The notes beneath the pieces were generated by a model. That model was not told where the DNA came from, searched no databases, and saw nothing but the letters and a program-made list of their open reading frames with translations. DNA of 55,712 nucleotides from JBJHCA01 sp050485785. GTDB lineage: Bacteria > Bacteroidota > Bacteroidia > Chitinophagales > Saprospiraceae. A program made the translations under genes and the position numbers. The stretch lies in assembly GCA_050485785.1 (NCBI GenBank), contig JBJHCA010000010.1, positions 1 through 55,712 on the forward strand, read 5' to 3'. Shown in pieces: positions 8,383-17,300 of the stretch (positions within the stretch are counted from its first letter, which is position 1; the number at the start of each line of letters is the position of its first letter).

Positions 8383-9310
8383 AGCTGTATTTCTTCACCT
8401 CTTCGGGATGATAAACACTTTGCCTGTACTGAACGGGTGCTATGTCCGGCATGTCTTTCATTCCCGAATCAAAGAAATCGGCAGCCTGCTGTCCGGCCTG
8501 ATAACCCCACCGGTAAAAATCAGCTCCATAGGCGGCCACGGCACCACGCATTACCAGACCTGCCTCACTCGTAAAAATGGGAATGTTGTGTTCGCTGCAA
8601 ATTTTGTGAACCACCTCAAATGATGCGAATATGATGTTGTCGGGCATGGCAAAAAAGGCATCGATCTGCCGGTTCACCAGAGCCTGCGTTACCAGTTGTG
8701 TTTCGGATGAGTTGGTCACCGGCAATGCAACGATCTCTATTCCGACTTCCCTGCCTGACCGGGTTAATCTTTCAAGGGCATTGATACTCTGTGGTTCTGC
8801 CTGGTTGTAAATCACCCCTACTTTCGCTGCATCCGGCATCCAGCTTCGGATTATTCGCAGCGACGTATCGATGTAGGCCATGGTTTCAAATACCCCGAAC
8901 AGATGTGCAGGCGGATGGCCGTTCTCGTCTGTAAGCTGAACCATTGAAGGCTCAGGAGCCACCATCATACATACCGGTATACCGCGGCTTCGCTGTACGG
9001 CAGATATGGTGGATACGGTGGCATTGGCCGCGATCAGATCTACGGGTCGGGTCGCAAAATACTCAACAGATTGAACAAGTGTGGCCATATCTCCCTGAGC
9101 ATTGCGGAAGATGAAACGGACATTGCCCTCGTCCTCACTCCATCCGCGTTCCCGCATGACGTCCTGAAATCCTTCCCGGGCCATAGCCAGCGTTGCATCC
9201 TCTACGATGTCGAGAAAGCCTATGGTATAAACTTTGCTTTGGCTATTTTCGCAATTCGAAAAAGTCAGCAGCAAGAAAACCGGAACTGCAAGGCTGTAAA
9301 TGATTCGCAT
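8342..9310 (-). CDS. ABC transporter substrate-binding protein (PF04392 type)
   Basis: The 322-residue protein starts at ATG 9310 (MRIIYSLAVPVFLLLTFSNC) with a hydrophobic signal and a Cys at position 20. It may be a lipoprotein, although FSNC is a weak lipobox. The mature part resembles the ABC_sub_bind family: YTIGFLDIVEDATLAMAREG, RPVDLIAANATVSTISAVQ and VGVIYNQAEPQSINALERL are the usual landmarks of the two lobes. A longer start at 9343 exists, but a TACATTTG promoter element (9331-9338) lies between the two, favouring 9310. It is the first gene of the importer operon and presumably gives it specificity; the ligand is unknown. Confidence 0.88.
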   Translation of the reverse strand: MRIIYSLAVPVFLLLTFSNCENSQSKVYTIGFLDIVEDATLAMAREGFQDVMRERGWSEDEGNVRFIFRNAQGDMATLVQSVEYFATRPVDLIAANATVSTISAVQRSRGIPVCMMVAPEPSMVQLTDENGHPPAHLFGVFETMAYIDTSLRIIRSWMPDAAKVGVIYNQAEPQSINALERLTRSGREVGIEIVALPVTNSSETQLVTQALVNRQIDAFFAMPDNIIFASFEVVHKICSEHNIPIFTSEAGLVMRGAVAAYGADFYRWGYQAGQQAADFFDSGMKDMPDIAPVQYRQSVYHPEEVKKYSFEPGPHFVSIKTL

Positions 9311-9330
9311 AGGGATGGTGTTTTGCCCGA

Positions 9331-9338
9331 CAAATGTA
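9331..9338 (-). promoter_or_regulatory. -7 element TACATTTG upstream of the ABC importer operon
   Basis: This is an exact TAnnTTTG match on the minus strand, 20 nt upstream of ATG 9310. It helps decide the start of the binding-protein gene. Confidence 0.5.
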
Positions 9339-9439
9339 ATCATTCAGTGGGTTTCATTGTTCGGTATTGCCGGCGATACTTTGAACACCGGTATCAGGCA
9401 ACGATGAGGAAGCGAGACCAGGAGTTTAGTTTTTTATGG

Positions 9440-9451
9440 ATAACACTTTGT
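9440..9451 (+). repeat. One-mismatch copy of the ATADCTCTTTGT motif (ATAACACTTTGT)
   Basis: The site has one substitution (CAC for CTC) but keeps the T-rich upstream stretch and the TG that follows. It lies 24 nt upstream of folB in the same direction. A TAGTTTTG element (9464-9471) sits between it and the ATG. Confidence 0.45.
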
Positions 9452-9475
9452 TGGCTGAATGTGTAGTTTTGCGGT

Positions 9476-9841
9476 ATGGGAACCATCAGCTTAAAAGGAA
9501 TGCGTTTTTTTGCTTTTCACGGGGTTCATCCTTCAGAGCGAAAGACCGGTCAGTGGTATACGATCAATCTGGATATGGAGGCGGATACCGCTGAAGCGGA
9601 GCAATATGATGTGCTTGACGGTACTGTTGACTATGCAGCCGTTTACCATTGTTGCAGCAAGGTTATGTCAGTACCGGTAAAGCTGATAGAACATCTCAAT
9701 GCAAGCCTGGGCCACGCGCTGCTCAAGCAGTTTAGCCGCATACACAATGTTCGGGTAGAGGTGATCAAACACAATCCTCCATTTGACGGCTTTATGGATT
9801 CAGCTTCGTTCATCAGTACATTCCGCCGGAATGGAATTTGA
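9476..9841 (+). CDS. folB: Dihydroneopterin aldolase
   Basis: The 121-residue protein matches FolB, the folate-pathway enzyme that cleaves 7,8-dihydroneopterin to 6-hydroxymethyl-dihydropterin and glycolaldehyde. Landmarks are FFAFHGVHPSERKTGQWY with the conserved Glu, GTVDYAAVY, KLIEHLNASL with the pterin-anchoring Glu, and VIKHNPPFDGF with the catalytic Lys. Length is normal for the family, and the start preserves strand 1 (GTISLKGMRFFAFHG). No other folate gene is adjacent. The gene stands alone between the divergent ABC importer and a DUF4197 gene. Confidence 0.95.
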   Translation: MGTISLKGMRFFAFHGVHPSERKTGQWYTINLDMEADTAEAEQYDVLDGTVDYAAVYHCCSKVMSVPVKLIEHLNASLGHALLKQFSRIHNVRVEVIKHNPPFDGFMDSASFISTFRRNGI

Positions 9842-9920
9842 TAAATATTGGTTAAAAACTTAACTACCCGTGCCATTCAATGGAAATGGGCGTTTACATT
9901 GAAACAAAAATAACCCACTC

Positions 9921-10640
9921 ATGAAAAGACCACTCTTCTTTGTTATTGTTTTTAGCCTCATTGCCTTTTCGGGCTGTACCCAGCGCGATTTACAGCGAAC
10001 ATTAGGATCAGTATTAGGTACTCCTCTTACCATGGAGCAGATTGTGGCCGGATTGAAGCAGGCACTCGATCAGGGTGTTGACCGGGGCACGGCACAGCTG
10101 GCCAGAACCGACGGATACCTTGGAAATGCTTTGGTGCGGATAGCCTTGCCTTCTGAAGCTCAAACTGTTGCCAACCGACTGAAAGTCATTCCCGGTTTCG
10201 ACAATGTTGAACAGGAACTGATCAGGTTGCTGAATCGTGCTGCTGAGGATGCAGCAGCAAGTGCCAAACCCATTTTTTTGTCTGCTATCAGAAATATGAC
10301 TATTTCCGATGCTCGAAATATTTTAATGGGTGAAAAAAATGCGGCTACACAGTATCTCGAGCGAACTACTTCAGGCGAGCTTTATCAGGCATTTAGACCA
10401 ATCATCAATAATTCACTTAACCGGGTGAATGCCGTTGACTATTGGGAAATGGTCACCACCCGCTACAACCAGATTCCTCTGGTTACACCGGTTACTACTT
10501 CACTGGATGATTATGTGACCCTCAAAGCCATGGAGGGTGTATTTAAAATGATTGAACAGGAAGAACGCAATATTCGGGCTAATCCCGGACAGCGAACTAC
10601 AGACCTCATGCGCAGGGTATTTGCTGAGCAGGATCGTTAA
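9921..10640 (+). CDS. DUF4197 lipoprotein
   Basis: The 239-residue protein has a lipoprotein signal (MKRPLFFVIVFSLIAFSGC, Cys at 19) followed by a mostly helical domain that fits DUF4197. Recognisable pieces are ALDQGVDRGTAQLARTDGYLGN, IALPSEAQTVANRLKVIPG, NRAAEDAAASAKPIFLSAIR, and the repeated MTISDARNILMGEKNAATQY. The function of this family is not known; members are envelope-associated in Bacteroidota and Proteobacteria. The gene appears monocistronic. It converges with the DUF3467 gene across an intergenic region rich in inverted repeats. Confidence 0.88.
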   Translation: MKRPLFFVIVFSLIAFSGCTQRDLQRTLGSVLGTPLTMEQIVAGLKQALDQGVDRGTAQLARTDGYLGNALVRIALPSEAQTVANRLKVIPGFDNVEQELIRLLNRAAEDAAASAKPIFLSAIRNMTISDARNILMGEKNAATQYLERTTSGELYQAFRPIINNSLNRVNAVDYWEMVTTRYNQIPLVTPVTTSLDDYVTLKAMEGVFKMIEQEERNIRANPGQRTTDLMRRVFAEQDR

Positions 10641-10684
10641 GCCCATTAAGCTGGCTTTTTGCCATAGCAAATTGCACCATACAG

Positions 10685-10701
10685 ATTCCCGCTGTGGGAA
10701 T
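10685..10701 (+). terminator. Hairpin after the DUF4197 gene
   Basis: ATTCCC and GGGAAT form a 6-bp stem with a 5-nt loop, followed by the moderately U-rich TCTATTT. It lies 45 nt after the stop codon, between convergent genes. The U tract is imperfect, so termination is only likely. Confidence 0.4.
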
Positions 10702-10714
10702 TCTATTTAAAGAG

Positions 10715-10749
10715 CTGCAGAGAAGTGTGCAATACAAGCTCCTCTGCAG
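10715..10749. repeat. Inverted repeat CTGCAGAG / CTCTGCAG
   Basis: There are two perfect 8-bp arms (10715-10722 and 10742-10749), extendable by a wobble and an A-T pair, around a 19-nt loop. The repeat lies between convergent genes without a T run on either side. It may be a bidirectional transcript end or a protein site. Confidence 0.45.
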
Positions 10750-10794
10750 TTCGTATCTGTTGATTACATCGGGAAAAACCCTAATACAGTAAAC

Positions 10795-11109
10795 CTAAGC
10801 CTGGGCTTTGGGTGTATTGAAGTTCATGGGAAATGAGGGCATTTCAGGCTCTTCAATTTTTCCGTGTTGAGCTTCAAACCGGTTTACATTGTCAGCCATG
10901 GCCTTAAGCAATCGCTTGGCATGCTGTGGAGTGAGGATGATTCTGCTGCGAACTTTGGCCTTGGGTACATTGGGCATGATCCGGATAAAGTCAACCACAA
11001 ACTCACTTTGAGAATGCGAAATGATGGCCAGGTTGGAATAAATGCCTTCGGCTATTTCTTCGGGCAATTCTATATTCAATTGATTTTGTGCTTTTTTGGA
11101 AGTATCCAT
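10795..11109 (-). CDS. DUF3467 domain protein
   Basis: The 104-residue cytoplasmic protein matches DUF3467: IELPEEIAEGIYSNLAIISHS, EFVVDFIRIMPNVPKAKVRSR and LTPQHAKRLLKAMADNV. The family is common in Bacteroidota, has no known function, and is predicted to be a small beta-rich fold. The ATG at 11109 (MDTSKKAQNQ) is chosen because a longer reading frame would extend into the 3' end of the upstream glycosyltransferase gene. With this start the gap is 20 bp, so the two are probably co-transcribed. Confidence 0.88.
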   Translation of the reverse strand: MDTSKKAQNQLNIELPEEIAEGIYSNLAIISHSQSEFVVDFIRIMPNVPKAKVRSRIILTPQHAKRLLKAMADNVNRFEAQHGKIEEPEMPSFPMNFNTPKAQA

Positions 11110-11129
11110 GAATTGAGATTTAGGATGTT

Positions 11130-12116
11130 TTAAATAAATTGTTCTGCATTCAAAGCAATCCGGCCGCCATCTTGTTGCAACATGCACTTAAAATGTTTGG
11201 CGGGACAGTAACTTTTCCCCAGCTTTGAACAGGGTCTGCAAGGCAAATTCTGAACTTCAAAGTTAAGATTAATATCCATACCTTCAGGATACAAAGGATA
11301 CATTCCGAACTGAGGAACGGTATTTCCCCAAAGCGTAAGCAGTGGTTTTTTCAGGGCGGCAGCCATATGCATCACCACCGAATCACCGGATATTACTGCC
11401 GAAGCACCGTTGACCATCCATGCTGTTTCAAAAATATTGAACTTTCCCGTGGTATTGACGATCTGGTCCGGGTATTGCTTTTCCAGTGCGCCGGCCACTT
11501 CAAGACAGTCATCTCCGCCCACCAGCACCACCGGATGCTGCATGTGTTTTACAATGGATGCAGCTGTTTCCGCAGGTATTCGTTTAGTGTAATAAGTTCC
11601 CCCCAAAGCCAGTACCAGGTAGGGCTGTTTATCCATTCGTGTCATGACAGGAGCTGCACTCGCTCCGTCAAAATCAGGCGGAAAGAAAAAGTCAAGCCCT
11701 TGTTGGTCGTAATGAATTCCTTCTGAAGCCAGACTGTCAAAATAACGGTGCACCAAATGTCCGTCCGGTAAGTTGTTAAGATTTTTAGTGCGTACGGCCA
11801 TCCATTTGGCCAGGTTGGCTTTGTGGAATCGCTTCACCGGCCGCATTAGCATCCAGGTGTAAATTCTGCTGCGAAGATTGTTGTGCAGGTCGGCCACAAG
11901 GTCGTATTGCTGCTTCCTGAGTGCTCCGGTTTGCAGAAACCCGCTGCGGTGAACAAAACATTTCCTGACATAGGGATTGTGCTGATACAGGGGGGCAAAA
12001 GCCGGCTTGGTGAGCACATCAATTTCAGCTCCCAGCTGCCGGGCAAAGCTTCTTATAACCGGGCTGGTGAGGATTATGTCACCCATGGAGCTAAAACGAA
12101 TGATCAGAACACGCAT
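11130..12116 (-). CDS. Glycosyltransferase family 9 (heptosyltransferase-like)
   Basis: The 328-residue protein has the GT9 (GT-B fold) layout of ADP-heptose:LPS heptosyltransferases. Visible signs are the N-terminal RVLIIRFSSMGDIILTSPVIR, DLVADLHNNLRSRIYTW, and in the C-terminal nucleotide-sugar domain LALGGTYYTKRIP, VVLVGGDDC and SGDSVVMHMAAALKKPLLTLWG. It probably adds a heptose or related sugar to the LPS inner core at the cytoplasmic face. This fits hldD at 51932, which makes the heptose donor. An ATADCTCTTTGT copy lies 43 nt upstream of the ATG. The DUF3467 gene follows by 20 bp. Confidence 0.88.
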   Translation of the reverse strand: MRVLIIRFSSMGDIILTSPVIRSFARQLGAEIDVLTKPAFAPLYQHNPYVRKCFVHRSGFLQTGALRKQQYDLVADLHNNLRSRIYTWMLMRPVKRFHKANLAKWMAVRTKNLNNLPDGHLVHRYFDSLASEGIHYDQQGLDFFFPPDFDGASAAPVMTRMDKQPYLVLALGGTYYTKRIPAETAASIVKHMQHPVVLVGGDDCLEVAGALEKQYPDQIVNTTGKFNIFETAWMVNGASAVISGDSVVMHMAAALKKPLLTLWGNTVPQFGMYPLYPEGMDINLNFEVQNLPCRPCSKLGKSYCPAKHFKCMLQQDGGRIALNAEQFI

Positions 12117-12158
12117 GGTTTATTTTCACTTGAATGCTGCCTCACGGCCATGTAAACA

Positions 12159-12170
12159 ACAAAGAGATAT
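12159..12170 (-). repeat. ATADCTCTTTGT motif, copy 3 (ATATCTCTTTGT)
   Basis: This is a perfect copy in the leader of the GT9 gene, 43 nt upstream of its ATG and in the same direction. A TTTTTATTG stretch lies just upstream and TG follows. Confidence 0.75.
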
Positions 12171-12213
12171 CAATAAAAACAACACCAAAAAACCCTTGAA
12201 TCCATGTCAACTG

Positions 12214-12221
12214 TAGCTTTG
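12214..12221 (+). promoter_or_regulatory. -7 element TAGCTTTG in the region upstream of hemN
   Basis: This is an exact TAnnTTTG match with TTG 15 nt upstream. It lies about 100 nt before the hemN ATG. A second, imperfect element (TATCTTTA, near 12293) is closer to the gene, so which one is used is uncertain. Confidence 0.4.
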
Positions 12222-12323
12222 TCATTGAAAGGTAAACTTTCAGGGTGATGCTGCGAATATCGCGCAATTTAATCCAAACCGCCTAAATAGCCTTATCTTT
12301 ATGCCTCGAACAAATCAACCGGC

Positions 12324-13688
12324 ATGAATGCTGAATTTACCCGGCTGCTCCGGAAGTACGATCATCCGGTACCCCGGTATACGAGCTACCCCGCACTACC
12401 ACACTGGAATACAGCGGCTTTTGATGTGGATCAATGGCATGCCCACATTGCCGAAGCTTTTAATGACTACAGCGGCCGGGTTTCAGTATATGTTCACCTT
12501 CCATATTGCGAGAAACTGTGTACTTTTTGTGCCTGCAATAAAAAAATCACCGCTAATCATGCTGTGGAAATGCCTTACATTGAGGCAGTTATGAATGAGT
12601 GGCAGGGCTGGCGAAAAACGTTTGGCAGCAGACCGCACATCATAGACCTCCATCTGGGCGGAGGCACACCTACTTTTTTCAGCCCCGGCAATCTGGATTA
12701 TCTGCTCAGCAACATTTTGGCAGATACACAGGTGCCTGATGAGCACGAGTTTGCCGTAGAAGTGCATCCAAACTTTACCACCGAGCAACATCTCGAAGTG
12801 TTGGCCGGGCTGGGATTTAACCGCATCAGTATGGGAGTTCAGGATTTTGACCCCACGGTGCAGGCAGTTATTAACCGGCACCAGACATTTGCCCAGACTG
12901 CAGAAGTGTTTGAATGGGCAGCAAAGCACCATTATGCCAGCATCAATGTTGACCTGATTTACGGGCTACCCCTGCAGACTGTGGATACCATTACAGAAAC
13001 AATAAGGCTGATCAATACTTTGCGTCCGCATCGTATCGCGTTTTACTCTTACGCTCACGTTCCCTGGAAGAGCAAAGTTCAGCGTTTGTTTACCGAGGCT
13101 GATTTGCCCGGTTCGGCTAACAAGCGCGAGATATACATGACAGGCCGCAAATTGCTGATGGAAGCCGGTTACCGGGTTATAGGCATGGACCACTTTGCAC
13201 TGCCGGAAGACGAAATGTTCAAAGCCCGAAACGACAGGACGCTGCACCGAAATTTTATGGGTTACACTACCGGTAAACCAGGTTTGCTTGCCGGACTTGG
13301 CGTTTCCTCTATCAGTGATACCGGGAATGCTTACGCTCAGAACGACAAAAAGATCTCGACCTATCAGGACGCTGTAAATACCGGAAAGCAAGTCATTCAG
13401 AAGGGGCATTTCCTCACAGCGGAGGAGAAAATGATTAAAAGATTCATTCTTGATCTGATGTGTTTTAATGACACGGTTATTGATTTTTCTATGCATAGCT
13501 CTTTGTGGGCGGAACAAGTGAAAGCAGTATGGTCCGAAATGGAAGAAGACGGTATTTTGAAGGTAACAGGCCACCGGGTTGAGGTTACGGCATCAGGTGA
13601 GCCTTTTGTGCGGAATATTTGTGCAGCCCTCGACCCTTATCTGCATCTATCCGGCATACAGGAAAGCATGTTCAGCAAGTCGGTTTAA
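12324..13688 (+). CDS. hemN: Oxygen-independent coproporphyrinogen III oxidase
   Basis: The 454-residue radical-SAM enzyme decarboxylates coproporphyrinogen III to protoporphyrinogen IX without oxygen. The N-terminal PRYTSYPALPHWN is typical of true HemN. The cluster motif is YCEKLCTFCACNKK, with three Cys for the 4Fe-4S cluster and the extra Cys seen in HemN. GGGTPTFF and the region ending in MDHFALPEDEM follow as expected. Length is normal. It precedes hemJ by about 75 bp, so two late haem steps are grouped. Near the 3' end the codons for HSSLW contain a perfect ATADCTCTTTGT copy (13495-13506). Confidence 0.95.
   Translation: MNAEFTRLLRKYDHPVPRYTSYPALPHWNTAAFDVDQWHAHIAEAFNDYSGRVSVYVHLPYCEKLCTFCACNKKITANHAVEMPYIEAVMNEWQGWRKTFGSRPHIIDLHLGGGTPTFFSPGNLDYLLSNILADTQVPDEHEFAVEVHPNFTTEQHLEVLAGLGFNRISMGVQDFDPTVQAVINRHQTFAQTAEVFEWAAKHHYASINVDLIYGLPLQTVDTITETIRLINTLRPHRIAFYSYAHVPWKSKVQRLFTEADLPGSANKREIYMTGRKLLMEAGYRVIGMDHFALPEDEMFKARNDRTLHRNFMGYTTGKPGLLAGLGVSSISDTGNAYAQNDKKISTYQDAVNTGKQVIQKGHFLTAEEKMIKRFILDLMCFNDTVIDFSMHSSLWAEQVKAVWSEMEEDGILKVTGHRVEVTASGEPFVRNICAALDPYLHLSGIQESMFSKSV
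13495..13506 (+). repeat. ATADCTCTTTGT motif, copy 4 (ATAGCTCTTTGT)
   Basis: This is a perfect copy inside hemN codons, about 180 nt before the stop and in the gene's direction, in a different codon phase from copy 2. TTTTTCT lies upstream and GG follows. Confidence 0.75.
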
Positions 13689-13764
13689 ATATCTGCAGCT
13701 AATGAATGAAACTTTAAACCAACTTGCCGATATAGCGCTTCGGTGTTGATTGTTAAAAAGTTAA

Positions 13765-14322
13765 ATGTATTTTATGACGCTATTGTACCTGAAAGCATTG
13801 CACATTATTTTTATTGTCACCTGGTTTAGCGGTATGTTTTACCTGGTCCGCTTGTTTATTTACAACACTGAAGCATCGCTAAAGCCAGAACCCGAACGCA
13901 CCATTCTCAATGCCCAGCTGGGGCTGATGGCTAAAAGGCTGTTGTTTGGCATCACTTGGCCTTCTGCTATACTCACTTTGTTGATTGGCATTGGAATGCT
14001 GGTTTACAATACAGCATATCTTAAGCTTGGATGGATGCATGTAAAGCTCCTGCTGGTTGTGTTGTTGCTGGTTTACCACCATACACTGCATTTCTTGTAT
14101 AAACAGCAGCGAAGGGGCGAATTCAGATACTCCGGTGATCAGCTTCGGATATGGAATGAAGTGGCTACGGTTCTTCTGGTGGCCATTGTTGTACTGGCCG
14201 TGGTCAAAACTCACCTCAGTATGTTGTATGGGTTAATCGGACTGGCAGTGTTTACAGTGGTCCTCTTGTCGGCAATCAGATTGTATAAAGTGATTCGAAA
14301 CGGAAATCAGCAAGGGACTTAA
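13765..14322 (+). CDS. hemJ: HemJ-type protoporphyrinogen oxidase (UPF0093)
   Basis: The 185-residue integral membrane protein has four or five helices and the HemJ signature: LKALHIIFIVTWFSGMFYLVRLFIY with its conserved His and Arg, LMAKRLLFGITWPSA, and GWMHVKLLLVVLL with the conserved Lys, followed by a Tyr-His-His. HemJ oxidises protoporphyrinogen IX to protoporphyrin IX at the inner membrane, the step right after HemN. Its position behind hemN supports this role. The 3' end overlaps the convergent adhesin gene by 4 bp, with the two stop codons interlocked. Confidence 0.92.
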   Translation: MYFMTLLYLKALHIIFIVTWFSGMFYLVRLFIYNTEASLKPEPERTILNAQLGLMAKRLLFGITWPSAILTLLIGIGMLVYNTAYLKLGWMHVKLLLVVLLLVYHHTLHFLYKQQRRGEFRYSGDQLRIWNEVATVLLVAIVVLAVVKTHLSMLYGLIGLAVFTVVLLSAIRLYKVIRNGNQQGT

Positions 14323-17300
14323 CGCTGCAGAGTGGTATGCCCGCTGAATTGTTCCTGGTATCCGTCAGAAAACTCTACTTCAAGGCTCCAGCTAAACACA
14401 CCCGACTGTAACTCCTTGCCGGCAAAACTTCCGTCCCAGCCAAATTCATACTGATTAGGTGGTATGTCGATGGCAAGAAAAACCTGACCTCCCCAACGGT
14501 CAAACACCTGGAACCGCCGAATGATCATATCCTCAGGACCGTGAATGATCAGGCGGTCATTCACTTCGTCAAAATTAGGCGTAAACGCGTTGGGTACATA
14601 CACGTTCCTTCGCTGTTCAACCTCAACTTTAACAGTAAAATAAGCAATACAACCGTTCTCATCGGTAACAATTACCGTGAAGTAAGTACTTACGGCGGGC
14701 GTAACCACCGGCGCAGGGCATGAGGTACAACTCATATCAGCCGGATTGGATGAAGTCCACTGGTACTGCAGATCACCCTGCACAGTGCCGTTGATCTGTA
14801 CCGTCAGTCCGACAGCCTCACCCTCTTGGATCATATATTCACTTTCTCCGATCAGCATAAATGAAGCTCCGTCCTCAACCCATACAGAGACCGTGTCGGA
14901 ACAGCCATTATGGTCTCTTACCCAAACCGTATAACTGCCGGGTTGTAACTGACCAAAGGATGAAAACTCCGAAAACTGTGAGCCGTCTATACTGAAAACA
15001 TATCCTGGCACTCCGCCTTCTGCATGAATATGAATACGTCCGTTGGATTCACCGGCGCAACTGACTCCCACCCCGTAAGCTGAAATCACCAGGTCATTTT
15101 CGGGCTCTGTAATGGAAAATGAAGCCTGATGAGTACATCCCAGAGCATCGGTTACAGTTACATCGTAGTTTCCGGCACTAAGGTTATCGCTCTGCTGGCC
15201 GAAACTCCCGTCAGACCATTGGAACTGATAAGGAGCATACCCCCCGGTAGCTTGCACAGATGCAACTCCGTCCGCACTGCCTTTGCATGCAACATGGGTC
15301 AGATTGAGTGCCGGAACAATTGCGGGAGGCTGAGTAACCGTACCTGAGGCTTTACCCGTGCATCCCTGGCTGTCGGTCACCGTTACGGTATATTGACCTG
15401 CTGGTAAACCTGCAGCTACTTGTGATGTTTGAAGACCAGCAGCGGCACTCCATTGAAAAGTAAAGGGTGCGGTACCTCCTTGTATGGCTGTGGCCGTTGC
15501 CGTTCCGTCAGATGTGCCGTAGCATTGGGTAGCAAGGGTATGAACTTCCAGTGTAAGTGGTTCCGGTTGAGCTATGATTACGTTGCCGGTAGCACTGCAA
15601 CCGGCTGCATCGGTTACCGTTACCTGATAAGTTTGCCCACCGTTCAGATTGATAGCCATCGCTCCGGTTTGCGGTGGACTTGTATTCCATTGAAACTGAT
15701 ATGCAGGATTGGGAGCCTGACCGGGAGTGCCGCCTGATACAATGGCTGTGGCCGCGCCCCCACCTGAGTTGAAGCATTTAGCGGGTGAGGTGTTTTCAAC
15801 CGAAACACTCACTGGTTCGGGATTGAAGACCTCAGCAGAAACTTCTGTAGTACAACCGTTGGCATCGGTAACGGTAACACTGACAAGGCCGGGTGACAGA
15901 TTTATTGCATCCGGACTATTCGCAGGGCCAAATGACCAAGTGTATGAATACGGCATGGTTCCTCCATGGGGAACCACAGTCACAGTGCCGTCTTGCCCGT
16001 TATAACAACTGACTGCCTTTGTTTCAAGGGTTGCAGAAACGGGGAAAACCGGCCCGGAAACCTGGACATTTACAACGTGTTCACAAAGTTGGCTATCTGT
16101 AACGGTAACCTGATAGTTGCCGGCACTGAGCTGCAGAGCCTGTGACGTGGTTTGTGATCCGGGATCACTCCAAAAATAGCTGTAAGGCCCGGTTCCGCCT
16201 GTTGCCGTTACCGTGGCTGTGCCGGTAGTTTCTCCAAAACAGAGAGCAGGTTCTGTATCATACGTGGCTGTTATAGCGGCCGGTTCACCGACAATAGCTT
16301 CTGCAATTTGAGTACATCCATTCTGATCGGAAACAGTTACTGAATATACGCCTGCCCCGGCCTGCATCGAACTGCCGGTCTGTCCGTTTGACCACGAAAA
16401 CGAATAGGGTTCCGCACCACCTGATGGAGTGGCCATAGCACTGCCATCCTGGCTGCCGTTACAGGCAGCATCATTGATCTGTATATCAATACTTAGCGGA
16501 GGTGATTCTTCGATGATGAGTTCGATGTAAGCCGTGCAGCCTTGTGCATCGGTTACTACGGCTGTGTAACTTCCTGCACTCAACATGGTTGCAATACTTC
16601 CGGTTTGCAATGCCGGATCATCCCACTCATAAGTATATGGAAATGTTCCTCCGGTAGCAGATACTTCTGCCTGGCCACTGGCTGCTCCGTAACAATCAGC
16701 CCCGGTCACTGAGCCGGACAGATTTAGTTCATCCGGTTCAAGAACGGAGATTATGATGGTATCCGCACAATTATTGGCATCTGTCACTGTAACTGCATAA
16801 CTGCCGGCTGACAGATCTGAAATATCGCCTGTTTCCTGGCCGGTGTCCCAGTTAAAGAAATAGGGACTTGTCCCTCCATTAGCCATTACCTGGATATTGC
16901 CGGAAGCCTCCCCGTAACATACGGCATCTGTTGAAGTATACGACAACTGCATGACTTCGGCCGGCTCATTGATCTCAAATGAAACAGTATCAGAACAATT
17001 CTGACTGTCAACGATCATAACACTGTGCCAACCGGCATTCAGGTCGCTCACCATACTGTCAGCAACAGGACTGACACCGCTGCTCCAAATAATGGTATAT
17101 GGCCATGTACCGCCGTTAACCGCAGCCCAGGCATATCCGGAAGCATCTCCATGGCAGAGTACGTCGGCGGTATTAACATCAACCGACAACACTTCAGGTT
17201 CATCCACCAGAATTCCGGTTACGATGAGCTCACATCCCATGACATCCGTTACAGTCAGCGAGTACTCACCGGCTGTGATATTTTGTACCAATGCACTATT